Part shown: positions 55,801-61,139 of the stretch, in pieces
Layout of the letters: each line of letters starts with the position of its first letter
Position numbering within the stretch: position 1 is the stretch's first letter
Source of the DNA: Siphonodentalium dalli
Lineage: Eukaryota > Mollusca > Scaphopoda > Gadilida > Siphonodentaliidae
Assembly: GCA_032622095.1 (NCBI GenBank)
Contig: CP136063.1
Coordinates: 69,789,980-69,853,979 of the forward strand
Reading direction: 5' to 3'
DNA: 64,000 nucleotides
Notes under the pieces: generated by a model
Seen by the model: only the letters and a program-made list of their open reading frames with translations
What the model was told of the DNA's origin: nothing
The model's database searches: none
Made by a program: the position numbers and the translations under genes

Positions 55801-56283
55801 ATCGTCACTAGTCAATGAGTGGCTTGAGTTTTCTCCCCGTATAAGCATAATGTTTCAAACGACCGTGTGTGCAATGGGTTTACTAATCCAGTATCCCTCA
55901 ATTATAATTTGATTACGTTTTGTACACGGAAATTCGTATTTTAATTTACGCCATTTTATGGCTCCAGCCATAAATTCAATTTATATTAAATTATTAACTT
56001 TTAAATTATTCAATTTTAAGATAGCCTATTAACCTGAGCGTTTACAGAATACATCTTCGACTCAAATTACTTATGTTTCTATATAGTATCGATAATAGAT
56101 CGTTGTTATCACCGAAAATTTATTGAAAATGGCGTACAGTACCCCTTTAACAGAGGAATTGGGGAAATAAACTTATGATCATATAATAATATACATGTAC
56201 ATGTAACAATAAAGCGCTGTACGCTTGATAACAGAAGCTTGATTCAATATACATACATACCCTGTAATAAATTCCGACGTGTC
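34827..56283 (-). CDS. ERLIN: Erlin (SPFH-domain ER protein), 10 exons found
   Basis: Erlins are SPFH/prohibitin-domain proteins of cholesterol-rich ER membrane. In animals they form large complexes that recruit RNF170 and direct activated IP3 receptors to ER-associated degradation; they also affect sterol control. Ten minus-strand exons were placed: 56261-56283, 53756-53836, 50829-50875, 46548-46609, 45130-45255, 43939-44071, 42820-42911, 41234-41323, 39875-39954 and 34827-34979. All have AG/GT borders, and all nine junction phases agree. Together they give 887 nt, about 295 residues. They run from [10 protein letters not shown] through the SPFH core ([29 protein letters not shown]), the NYT sequon region, the Glu/Lys-rich coiled coil and KIYFGNSIP. 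Known erlins have about 340 residues. The N-terminal anchor exon and the C-terminal tail were not found. No frameshift or stop interrupts the set, so it looks functional. Confidence 0.93.
34975..35151. mobile_element. CAAGCC hAT MITE fragment abutting erlin exon
   Basis: Starts GTAACTAAAAACAAAGTTAA and runs through AAGATGAGGCCTAAGCAGAA, the right palindrome and the end CTATTTGCAGGCTTG. It matches the internal-to-right part of the copy at 34220-34574 nearly base for base. Its left limit coincides with the 5' border of the erlin exon at 34979. Confidence 0.85.
35205..35462. mobile_element. TTAA MITE family 4 copy
   Basis: Begins GTTGACCCTTTCCTTACTAA (left TTAA mutated) and ends AGAAAGGGTTAA. 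Contains the AAATGTTCAGATAATAAGTT hairpin and GTTGTCTGCTTATTTTCC. Confidence 0.75.
35538..36106. mobile_element. CAGGTCTGGCAATTCCC-ended element
   Basis: The ends CAGGTCTGGCAATTCCC and GGGAATTGCCAGACCTG are exact inverted repeats (17 bp). The CAGG-CTGG type resembles hAT. Next to the left end is a tandem run of about five AGCTACAATAGCCATATTT units that folds back on itself. No transposase recognised, and no clear target duplication. Confidence 0.75.
36124..36406. mobile_element. CAAGCC hAT MITE with exact TSD
   Basis: TACACAAT is repeated outside both ends (36116-36123, 36407-36414). Two palindromes are joined by CTTACAGCTGAGCAGAATGA and its near copy, so this is a compact two-hairpin form. 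Confidence 0.9.
36454..36581. mobile_element. TA-flanked palindromic MITE, short form
   Basis: CAGTAATATTTAGTCGGAAA ... GGGCATTACTG with TA outside both ends. The outer AATTATGGGTAACTTTTCAG section is deleted from the left arm. Confidence 0.8.
36590..37420. other. erlin intron, no recognised feature
   Basis: AT-rich intronic sequence; nothing recognised. Confidence 0.5.
37425..39755 (+). repeat. Array of CATAACTCTG-type repeats
   Basis: About 2.3 kb of 110-120 bp units. Each has, in order, AAAAGGGGCATAACTCTGGT, AAAATTGGCGGACGGAACCC, TTCGAACTTGACCTGTGTTT, ACATACCAAATTTGGTT-like sequence and ACTAAAGTTATCATCCGGA. Heads read AACAAGAGC-ACGCT-GGCGTG-AATACGCCC (37427, 37677). Tails read ACGGACGGACGG ... 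AATACG-CCTTTTTT-CAAAAGGGCGTATAA (38545-38620, 39680-39750). At least two head-to-tail composites are present. The element is non-coding, and I recall similar sequence from mollusc genomes only. Confidence 0.85.
39875..39954 (-). CDS. ERLIN: erlin exon: [17 protein letters not shown]
   Basis: 80 nt, acceptor TTCACAG, donor GTTTGT. Encodes (D)[17 protein letters not shown] then VQKESDSNK. It corresponds to the AREKAKADAEYY...NK segment of other erlins but is one of the more diverged parts. Confidence 0.88.
40007..40438. mobile_element. CAAGCC hAT MITE, full structure
   Basis: Ends CAAGCCTGAGTTTAGTGTGT and ACACTAAACCCAGGCTTGG. Both palindromes and the internal block (CATAATCGAGGTGAATTGGG) are present. 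Target duplication not evident. Confidence 0.75.
40440..40885. mobile_element. TTAA MITE family 4, 3' part, with hAT insert
   Basis: GTTGAACTTATTACCTGAAC ATTTCCCACCAA continues after the hAT MITE (40475-40723) as CCCACCAATGAATATGAATT, then CGTCTGGTTGATGTTTG and ends GTAGAGAAATGGTTAA. The left half is missing. Confidence 0.8.
40475..40723. mobile_element. CAAGCC hAT MITE with TSD and known empty site
   Basis: CCCACCAA flanks both ends exactly (40467-40474, 40724-40731). The uninterrupted sequence AACATTTCCCACCAATGAAT exists in the family 4 copy near 26080, which proves the 8 bp were duplicated on insertion. 249 bp, two palindromes. Confidence 0.95.
40961..41212. mobile_element. TTAA MITE family 3, complete copy
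   Basis: TTAA at both ends; termini CCCTTTCATGATGGGAGCTG and CTCCAGTCATGGAAGGG. Two decayed hairpins with arms of the GCCAATGCATTCTCTTATAT type, separated by AAGGTGAAGGTCAAATTTG. It lies just outside the donor of the erlin exon at 41234. Confidence 0.85.
41234..41323 (-). CDS. ERLIN: erlin exon: [12 protein letters not shown] to KIAEIE
   Basis: 90 nt, acceptor CTTTCCAG, donor GTTAAA. Encodes (D)[15 protein letters not shown] then [14 protein letters not shown], a continuation of the coiled coil. A family 3 TTAA MITE ends 22 bp beyond the donor. Confidence 0.93.
41375..41950 (+). repeat. CATAACTCTG-type repeat
   Basis: Head AACAAGAGCAATGCTAGGGC ATGGCAAAATATGCCC, three internal units with ACTAAAGTTATCATCCGAAA-like sequence, tail CGGACAGATGGACACACAGA CGGACG and a TTTTTTCAAAACAAGCATATAA end. 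Confidence 0.75.
42692..42790. mobile_element. Possible pogo-like MITE end
   Basis: TACAGTAAAACCTCGCCAAA then TCAACCATTTTGATTGATTTG forms a small inverted repeat. CAGTAAAACCTCG resembles pogo/Tigger-type ends, but the other end was not found. Confidence 0.3.
42820..42911 (-). CDS. ERLIN: erlin exon: [11 protein letters not shown] coiled coil
   Basis: 92 nt, acceptor TATTGCAG, donor GTCTGT (weaker than the others). Encodes (M)[15 protein letters not shown] then [15 protein letters not shown], the conserved Glu/Lys-rich coiled coil. Confidence 0.95.
43000..43360 (+). repeat. Tandem duplicate of 170-bp unit
   Basis: ATAACTCTAGAATGGAA ... GAACAAAATGATGGAACC ... TTTAATGTCCTCATAGTAGT ... ATTTCATTGAGATCC ... 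AGCACTACTGTT occurs at about 43030-43150 and again at 43205-43320. A GGACGGACGG tail follows. Probably a relative of the CATAACTCTG-type elements. Confidence 0.75.
43361..43438. repeat. Perfect 31-bp-arm palindrome
   Basis: The left arm GGACGGACAGGTGCAAAACA GTATACCCCCC (43361-43391) and the right arm (43408-43438) are exact complements around a C/T/A-rich 16-bp centre. Confidence 0.95.
43605..43925. mobile_element. CAAGCC hAT MITE copy
   Basis: Left GCAAACAGAGTGCCTGTCAT, right GGTAGACACACTATCTGCAGGCTAG. Both palindromes are shortened. The right end is about 14 bp from the erlin donor at 43939. Confidence 0.75.
43939..44071 (-). CDS. ERLIN: erlin exon: DQIDENLK to RKNYEL
   Basis: 133 nt, acceptor CTTTTCAG, donor GTATGT. 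Encodes (D)[15 protein letters not shown], then [18 protein letters not shown] and IRKNYEL, the end of the SPFH domain and the start of the helical region. Confidence 0.95.
44690..44952. mobile_element. TTAA MITE family 3, decayed
   Basis: Recognised by TTTTGCGAAAATCCTGTGCT, AAGTCTCCCATAGGGAGCTT and the right part CACAGATCCAGTCATGAAAT. Termini decayed. Confidence 0.65.
45130..45255 (-). CDS. ERLIN: erlin exon: [14 protein letters not shown] to IDLF
   Basis: 126 nt, acceptor GATTTCAG, donor GTAAGT. Encodes [26 protein letters not shown] and HEVYIDLF. The N-Y-T sequon matches the glycosylated asparagine of vertebrate erlin-2, so the domain would face the ER lumen. A TA-flanked palindromic MITE ends 33 bp upstream of the acceptor. 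Confidence 0.95.
45289..45500. mobile_element. TA-flanked palindromic MITE, near-perfect
   Basis: 212 bp, TA at 45287-45288 and 45501-45502, ends CAGTAATGCTCTAAGTAATC and its complement. The arms pair almost completely around GAGCTCTCGGGGAGAGC. It would form a long RNA hairpin in erlin pre-mRNA next to the exon at 45130-45255. Confidence 0.92.
45510..46260. other. erlin intron, no recognised feature
   Basis: Only a short inexact duplication of TGTCGCCCGCT near 45665-45705 was noted. Confidence 0.45.
46270..46442. mobile_element. Fragments of TTAA families 3 and 4
   Basis: ATTAATCTCCTATGGGAGAC ... CCAGTCATGAAAGAGTTAAG (right part of family 3) is followed at once by AACAGACCTTTCCAATGTAT ... 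AGAAAGGGTTGA (right end of family 4). This suggests that a family 3 element had inserted in a family 4 element, which was later truncated. Confidence 0.65.
46548..46609 (-). CDS. ERLIN: erlin exon: [15 protein letters not shown]
   Basis: 62 nt, acceptor TTTTTCAG, donor GTAAAA. Encodes (S)[35 protein letters not shown] is one of the most invariant erlin segments. Ends in phase 1. Confidence 0.95.
46842..46890. repeat. ATC trinucleotide microsatellite
   Basis: A CATCATCATC run with few interruptions. Creates poly-Asp, poly-His and poly-Ile frames that are not genes. Confidence 0.95.
47054..47071 (+). repeat. CAA trinucleotide run
   Basis: Six uninterrupted CAA units, directly followed by CGGATTAATCGTTGTT. 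Confidence 0.9.
47315..47713. mobile_element. TTAA MITE family 1, copy 6
   Basis: TTAA at 47315-47318 and 47710-47713, both hairpins intact. Lies in the intron upstream of the exon at 46548-46609. An inverted pair GTATCTTGGACACT (47716) / AGTGTCCAAGATAC (47958) follows directly and may be a separate small element. Confidence 0.85.
47985..49490. other. erlin intron, little recognised
   Basis: Mostly unique sequence. A tail remnant of the CATAACTCTG-type repeat (AGTTATCATCTGGAAACC, TTGGACAGACAGACTGATGC, GAGCATATAAAAATTGG) lies at 49368-49458. Confidence 0.45.
49498..49891. mobile_element. TTAA MITE family 1, copy 7
   Basis: TTAA at 49498-49501 and 49888-49891. Left end shortened (one CCGGCCAAA unit); both hairpins intact. 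Confidence 0.85.
50236..50807. mobile_element. hAT element with CGAATCGAATC subterminal repeats
   Basis: Ends CAGGGGCCTGCGAATCG and TCGAATCTCAGGGCCCTA. Flanking 8-mers GCTTGTAT (50228-50235) and GCTTGTGT (50808-50815) differ by one base. Subterminal ATCGAATCGAATC repeats mark both ends. Non-coding. It lies 21 bp from the donor of the erlin exon at 50829. Confidence 0.85.
50829..50875 (-). CDS. ERLIN: erlin exon: [15 protein letters not shown]
   Basis: 47 nt, acceptor TTTTACAG, donor GTAATT. Encodes [15 protein letters not shown] and the first two bases of a serine codon completed by the next exon. A hAT MITE ends 21 bp (its target duplication 13 bp) from the donor. Confidence 0.92.
51483..51706. 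mobile_element. CAAGCC hAT MITE, left tip missing
   Basis: Two perfect palindromes joined by CTTACACCTCAGCAGAATGA; right end CCTATTTGAAGGCTTG. The left side begins only at CATTTGCAGAATGAGG. Confidence 0.8.
51873..52137. mobile_element. TTAA MITE family 3 copy
   Basis: Starts ATTAACCCTAAGGTTCATGA TGGGAG and ends TCCAGTCATGGAATGGTTAA. Both hairpins decayed; spacer AAGGTCAAGGTAAATATTG. Confidence 0.75.
52211..52650. mobile_element. CAAGCC hAT MITE, full structure
   Basis: Left CAAGCCTGAGTTTAGTGTGC, right GACACGCTATAATCAGGCT. Both palindromes and the internal block (GATGACACATTGCATAATCG) are present. Outer 8-mers (CCCTAATA, CCCAATAG) are only similar. Confidence 0.8.
52702..52942. mobile_element. 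TTAA MITE family 1, copy 8, one hairpin lost
   Basis: Reverse orientation, TTAA at both ends. One hairpin is collapsed to TTCTCTTATATATGGTCGAC TCGCATATATAAGAGAA and the spacer is deleted. Confidence 0.85.
53239..53451. mobile_element. TA-flanked palindromic MITE copy
   Basis: 213 bp, TA at 53237-53238 and 53452-53453; ends CAGTAATGCTCTAATTAATC and GGACATTCCTG. Arms pair around AAGCTCTTGCCGAGAGCTTT. Confidence 0.88.
53482..53735 (+). repeat. CATAACTCTG-type repeat, head portion
   Basis: Head AACAAGAGGTACGCTGTCGC GTGGCATTTGCCCCC, then AAAGGGCCATAACTCTGGCA. It is cut off shortly before the erlin exon at 53756. Confidence 0.75.
53756..53836 (-). CDS. ERLIN: erlin exon: GGALL to FRSIQ
   Basis: 81 nt, phase 0 at both ends, acceptor TTTTTCAG, donor GTAAGC. 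Encodes [18 protein letters not shown] followed by FITSFRSIQ, matching the erlin GGALL...PGFH...PFITS block of the SPFH domain. Confidence 0.92.
53958..54400. repeat. Inverted repeat around GGCCCGTTAATAAACC
   Basis: AACATGATTTTTGAGGGCAT TATGGTTTATTAACGGCCC pairs with GGGCCGTTAATAAACCATGA CGCC ... AATCATGTTA (to 54123), loop near 54030. A third, half copy runs 54340-54398 (GGGCCGTTAATAAACCATAA TGCCCTCATAAATCATG). Probably a foldback DNA element. Confidence 0.75.
55212..55362. mobile_element. Foldback MITE with TTGACACGAGGAATTGTCAA
   Basis: The left arm ATTGTTTCGAGGTTGACACG AGGAATTGTCAACCCGAGGA pairs with the right arm over about 70 bp. The ends AACAATAATCATATTGTT / AACAATTCGATAACTGTT are themselves related. 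I recognise the GGTTGACACGAGGAATTGTC motif as a widespread invertebrate palindromic element, from memory only. Confidence 0.65.
55363..56255. other. erlin intron, no recognised feature
   Basis: AT-rich, no recognised repeat or exon. Confidence 0.5.
56261..56283 (-). CDS. ERLIN: erlin exon: GHVGIYYR
   Basis: A 23-nt microexon. The acceptor is TTTTCAG and the donor GTATGT. With one base (G) from an upstream exon it encodes GHVGIYYR, the conserved start of the SPFH domain just after the membrane anchor. It needs a preceding exon ending in phase 1, which I could not find between here and the window end. Confidence 0.88.
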
Positions 56284-56590
56284 CTGAAAATACAAAACAA
56301 CACATCAGATATTAAAAGCATTTATATACATGTATAATTTAACCATTATTTTTAGGGTTTGAAACCCCAAATTACAAAAACAACAGTTCTAACCAAAACC
56401 TTCATCGGGTCTCGCTCTCTCACCTATTCAAAACAAGCTAACAAGCCCATTTAATCTATGCTAGGTTGTTTGGTCTATATCAAGTGCTAATAAACCACTA
56501 CATTTTGGACTTTCAACTTTGCGCATGCAAAATTAGCTGTTGACGGAAACAGAAAGTTAAGCCGAATTTGCATGTTCCCACAAAAAGCTG
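56284..56590. other. Sequence upstream of first recognised erlin exon
   Basis: I searched for a short minus-strand exon ending in His-Lys-Ile/Val-Glu-Glu plus G and a GT donor. None was convincing here or up to 64000. The stretch at 56394-56420 reads AAG|GTTTTGG in a possible phase 1 donor, but the peptide before it (ARPDE) does not fit. Confidence 0.4.
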
Positions 56591-56599
56591 CGACAATGA

Positions 56600-56850
56600 A
56601 ACTTCTTCACATCGATTCTATTTCTTTTTTAGTTTAGTCTCTATATCCCCAAATTGGCAGACGACTCATTGCACAATCGAGGTTTCCCATGGGTGTACAT
56701 TACAATATTCACCATTTGGGAACTTCAATCTGAGTTATGTCACCCATAGCAGATGAGGCCATGCAGAATGAGGTTCCCATAGGGAGAATTTGGTGATGCT
56801 AGCCTGCTATGCGGGATAGCGTCACTAAATTTACCCTCTGGGGACCTCAT
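56600..56850. mobile_element. CAAGCC hAT MITE, right-hand part
   Basis: TTCTTTTTTAGTTTAGTCTC, TGAGTTATGTCACCCATAGC and one palindrome (AATGAGGTTCCCATAGGGAG ... CCTCTGGGGACCTCAT). Both tips missing. Confidence 0.75.
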
Positions 56851-57443
56851 ATAGGCATTATATATTAAATTCTGAAAGCCTATTCTGTAATCATCTCAGG
56901 CGTATATATATATTGTCTATATTCAATGAATCTATGCCCCCCCCCTTATTTCTGGGCCCCTGCATACAGAAAATGTGGAGCTTCACCTAGAGTATGTTGT
57001 AGATTTATACAAGAAAGGCAGCAATATATCTTTGAAATAGGCCAACTGCCATCATGTTCATTGAACTGAATGCACTCGCCCTTTATTGGAGAGGTGACTG
57101 GTGAATGAAACTCACTATTATCAAACACTTAACTTGTTCTGAGTCTTGAAATTTGTGGGTGGGGCCCATCTTTGTGATTGTTATCCAAGCTCTGGAAGTT
57201 TGATGACACTTATAGTTTCCGTAACATTAGATTCCTTTTTTTTAGGAACCGTCGGCGGTCTGTCATGCATTCCTACTTTTTTATTGTGTGTATGTCTGGC
57301 TATTCATAACATTGAAATTAATCGCTACAAATATTATAATGATGATATCGCCGAGAACTGTGCTGGTATTGAATTCATTGTGCTCATTAGTCATTACCGG
57401 TGGTTTATGATCCAATTTATTAACATAACAATTACATCAGCTG

Positions 57444-58630
57444 TAGGGTCCTGCGAATATTCGATATTCGATTCGAGATTCGATTCGACAGTCAAATTCG
57501 ATTCGAATTCGAGTCGAAATTTCCAACTCGAAATTTCGAATATATATGGATGAAATTATTAGCTGCTTACGAACACGTATACACACGTCGATCTTAGCTG
57601 TTGCTGTGCCATTTAATTCCCTAAAATTATGAATATGTGCGCTTTATAATTCTTAATGTACATCACGAATGTACGCATGCTATTAAATATATTTATGGCC
57701 AGTAATTAGCCACCAGATTAGGACCACTAAATACGTCTGAATTATAGCTTTGAACATGGTTGCCAAAAGCTATGAAATCGCAGTTGGACCGACGACGCAC
57801 GTAAATTATAATAACTATGAGACTGAGCAACTGCTAGCGTTATCCGCCGACTGTCTATCTCAGGTTCCGCGTTATTTGTATGTGACATCGTTGATGATGT
57901 AAACTTCACGTGTTTCAGGGGTCGAAAAGTGCATGTTGCATGGTGGAGTTTTCTTTTGAAGTTTCGGAGCGTTCCTTTGGCACTTGACAATAAGTCGTCC
58001 GTTATTCATGTTTATTTTAAACATGATAAGCTTCTCAGGCAGTGCAAGAACTTACACGTGTGACGAATACAACATGGCGTATAAATCGCAAGCATCTGGG
58101 ACAACGACCCATCTATGGAATCATCAGTTCCAGAAGCACCCAGTACTACATAAACAGGCTACCCTGCGACTGTTGTTGCATCTTCAAGTTTACAACAACG
58201 GGTGTTTCCGAATGCTCATTTGCAATTTTGCATGTACAATCAAACTGTACAAACTTTGCGTGATTTTAGTTCCGATAGGCCGGTTATATATTAATCGTCG
58301 TGACGTCCGCATGGACGTTTTGATCTGTTGTTTTCTTCTTGACAATAATCAAATGAAGTTAATAGTATCGCGATCGACGGTTGATCGCCACATAAGTTAT
58401 GATGGAACTTCGTGGAAGTTCATAGAACGTTTCAAACATCATCTAATCATTGGCAAAACATGACTAATTGAGAATGCAACACACATGTATAATTCGATTC
58501 GATATTCGATTCGATATTCGATTCGATATTCGATTCGATATTCGATTCGATTCGATATTCGATTCGATTCGAATTCTTCAATTCGAGTCGATATTCGATT
58601 CGATCAAAATCTCCAATTCGCAGGACCCTA
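57444..58630 (+). mobile_element. hAT element with decayed BED finger
   Basis: 1187 bp with ends TAGGGTCCTGCGAATATTCG and CCAATTCGCAGGACCCTA. ATCAGCTG is repeated exactly outside both (57436-57443, 58631-58638). Subterminal ATTCGATTCGATATTCG repeats are prominent at both ends, especially 58490-58600. The interior encodes part of a BED zinc finger, so it derives from an autonomous hAT transposon. Confidence 0.9.
58050..58145 (+). pseudogene. hAT transposase BED zinc finger remnant
   Basis: The plus frame reads ARTYTCDEYNMAYKSQASGT then TTHLWNHQFQKHP. The pattern Cys...SGTT-x-HLWNH...KHP is that of a BED finger in hAT transposases. The second Cys of the usual C-x2-C is replaced by Tyr (CDEY), so the finger should not bind zinc. 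No catalytic DDE region is left in this element. Confidence 0.65.
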
Positions 58631-58679
58631 ATCAGCTGATGCCTGAAACAACCAGCGACAGCAGTTAACCAGCAACCGG

Positions 58680-59300
58680 CCAATAGGCGATATTACAGAA
58701 TAATTTCACTGATGTTATTAATATTAGGTATGATTAATCGATTATACAACCGATTATCGATTATCAAAATCAATTATCATGGCACTTCTAACCTAGAGTC
58801 GCTAATTTATAGCCTACATGCAAACTAAATACGACTGAACCCCAGTGTCGAGAATTACTCACTGATGTATATGGTTACATTGATAGCTGAAATCAAAGGA
58901 GTCATCTCACTACCTGAAGTCTGTGATTTATGATATGTTTGGTAGGACAGTTTAGAGATAACAGTGCCAGATACATGATTCCTGATTATGAAAGTCTTGG
59001 AAATAGTAATTCTCTATCATTATTTTCAAGATTTTTATCTGATAGGTACATGTTGGAACATTGGGTTGGCTGACAGCAGGAATCTTTAGACGCTAACACA
59101 ATCGAGTAAACATATAGTTATGAAATGGCTTCTTGTGTCACAAAAGGGCTTTATTTTACAGTGTTTTAAGCTGATTGCAAAAGAGTGAAGTCATATATAC
59201 GCTCAATTAGAAACTTGTGATAGCTTCTCACATTTCATTTTCGTTAATGCATATAGGAGACATTTAGTCTCGTCTTTGTTTCCGAAGAATGTATAAACTA
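58680..59300. other. no recognised feature
   Basis: Unrecognised AT-rich sequence. GATTAATCGATTATACAACC GATTATCGATTATC near 58730-58770 is a short low-complexity run. Confidence 0.4.
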
Positions 59301-59326
59301 AGTCATAAACACAAAATCGTTTGAAA

Positions 59327-59515
59327 ATGAAAACCGACAGTCCTGCAAAACGGCGTAAATGTGAATCTGATGTTGAAAGTCCTGCAAAACGGCGTCGATA
59401 TAAATCTAAATACAGAGAATCGTGGTCAGTTGGTTTATCGCGGTTGACTCGCAGTGATCGCGGAGAACATTTTGCTTACTGTAATGTTTGCAACAGTCAA
59501 TTAAAGCTTCTTCTT
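59327..59515 (+). pseudogene. BED/TTF-like zinc finger N-terminal fragment
   Basis: Frame opening at ATG 59321/59327: MKTDSPAKRRKCESDVESPA (with SPAKRRK/R twice), then KYRESWSVGLSRLTRSDRGE and HFAYCNVCNSQL. This is the start of a family of animal hAT/BED-like proteins (KYRxxWS...WLxRS..G..FAYCxxCxxxF). Such proteins continue with a Gly-Gly-x-x-D-V-x-x-H segment carrying the His ligands. Here that is missing: the frame passes into KLLLFILHLKKKSP and stops. It could be a truncated domesticated gene or a transposon scrap; no donor site rescues it. Confidence 0.5.
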
Positions 59516-59549
59516 TTCATTTTACATCTGAAAAAAAAATCTCCCTGAT

Positions 59550-59605
59550 AGGACCAACAATCTCCCTGATACAGAACCCATATCTCCCTGATCAAAATTT
59601 TCTAA
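59550..59605 (+). repeat. ATCTCCCTGAT short tandem repeats
   Basis: AATCTCCCTGATAGGACC, AATCTCCCTGATACAGAACC and ATATCTCCCTGATCAAAA lie in a row: three copies of an 11-bp core at 20-bp spacing or so. Confidence 0.7.
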
Positions 59606-59652
59606 CAGGTCTGCTGACAGGATGAAGAAAGATAATGTTTTATTCTCAATTA

Positions 59653-59864
59653 CAGCAATGTCCTAAATAATCAAGCCCTAAACAACAGCAGAATTATGGG
59701 AAATTTTTCAAGATTTAGTCGTAAATATGGCTTGCTGCCATTCATTGGAAAGCTCTTGGTGAGAGCTTTCCAATGAATGGCAACAGCCATATTTCCGAAT
59801 AAATCCAGAAAAATTTCCCATAATTGTGCTGTGGTTAAAGGGTCATATACTTCGGGCATTACTG
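59653..59864. mobile_element. TA-flanked palindromic MITE copy
   Basis: 212 bp, TA at 59651-59652 and 59865-59866; ends CAGCAATGTCCTAAATAATC and GGGCATTACTG. Arms pair around AAGCTCTTGGTGAGAGCTTT. Confidence 0.85.
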
Positions 59865-60617
59865 TACTCTGGTTGTAAAAGACTCCCATCAAACCGGATG
59901 TTCGGTTCTCTTTAACATAGCTGGCAGTCACAGTCAGTTATTTAAGAAACAGAAACCGAGTAGATATTTCGATGAATCACAATGCTCTAGTTCAGAACTG
60001 AGTAGTCTTTGCGATACGAAATGTACACAAATGGTACTCTGAGTCTAACATTACAGAAGATATCTATTACTCCATTAGAACTGCATACATGTAGTCAAGT
60101 GCCAATAATCTGAATCGGCCGATAAAGATAACAATGGCCTTTACTGATGGTCAAAAATAAAAAATCTATTAATATTCTTAAAGATGCATTATCCTAATTA
60201 ACGCTCGCAAATTACTATTTCCTTGGCTACAGGTGTAAAACATATTTGATTCAAGTCGAGGAATGCCCCATCAAAGCTCAGAGTGATCAGATATTGATTT
60301 TTGAAATCCATTATTTTTCACCACCGATATATTTTTATTGGCCCAGTAAAAGTTGACAAGACAATCTCAGACCAAATTGCGGATGAAGATGGATAACTCT
60401 AAAATCAAGTGGCTTTTTTGTGTCAGATATTTGACAAACTGGCAAAATTTTTATGTCAGAATAAATTGTTAATAAATAACAGGTTTTGGGCAATTTTATA
60501 CTATAGTTGACAGTGGTAAGCATTATTTTTGGGCAATTAATCGATTCTGATAACTGCGGCATTTAAAACAAAAATGTTGTTGTTGGAATCTAATGATATG
60601 GGGACCATCGAATCGGA

Positions 60618-61136
60618 TTGAGTACCTTTAATATTGAAGGTTTAATTACTGTTATAACAAATCTAGCACAGTTGCAACTATCTTCAACTGATAACAGCCA
60701 AGCTGAGAGATATTACAGTTATAATACACTACAATGTGACTACATGAAGCTTAAAAAGGCTCCCTTCGGTTGTGAGTTAGTGCCTGCGACCCCCATGTGC
60801 GCCTCGAGCACATCACAGACAGACCCTACTCTTTTATATACAAGGTTATTTACTTATACTTATGATGCTACTTCAATATATCATCATGCAAATAGGTTCA
60901 TATTGGAGCTAAATATTGACATTGGTCCATATTGGACTTATTTGGTTCTGGAATATGCCCATATTGGACTTATACCAGTTATTCAGTTGGATGGCATGGT
61001 AGACCCCGAAACCACAACAAATAGATTTCGCGACTGGCTCAACGGATTTCGTGGCTGGTTAACTAGCTTAGCCGGCTCAGTCCCGACGTTCGTGGCTGAC
61101 GAAATATGGCGGCTCATCCAGCTGAGACGTTATTAA
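60618..61136 (+). CDS. Uncharacterised 172-codon frame (doubtful)
   Basis: The longest non-repetitive plus-strand frame not linked to a known gene. It starts MSTFNIEGLITV and ends ADEIWRLIQLRRY. A weak internal repeat (RFRDWLNG / FRGWL) lies near the end, and GGTCCATATTGGACTTAT-type DNA repeats lie within. No known domain, signal peptide or splice evidence. Length alone does not exclude chance in 64 kb. Confidence 0.15.
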   Translation: MSTFNIEGLITVITNLAQLQLSSTDNSQAERYYSYNTLQCDYMKLKKAPFGCELVPATPMCASSTSQTDPTLLYTRLFTYTYDATSIYHHANRFILELNIDIGPYWTYLVLEYAHIGLIPVIQLDGMVDPETTTNRFRDWLNGFRGWLTSLAGSVPTFVADEIWRLIQLRRY

Positions 61137-61139
61137 TCA

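Noticed and set aside
57146-57553. 135-codon plus frame with a hydrophobic stretch and AIHNIEI
   Set aside because: Wrong strand for erlin, no acceptor or donor fit, and the end runs into hAT subterminal repeats. Judged chance.
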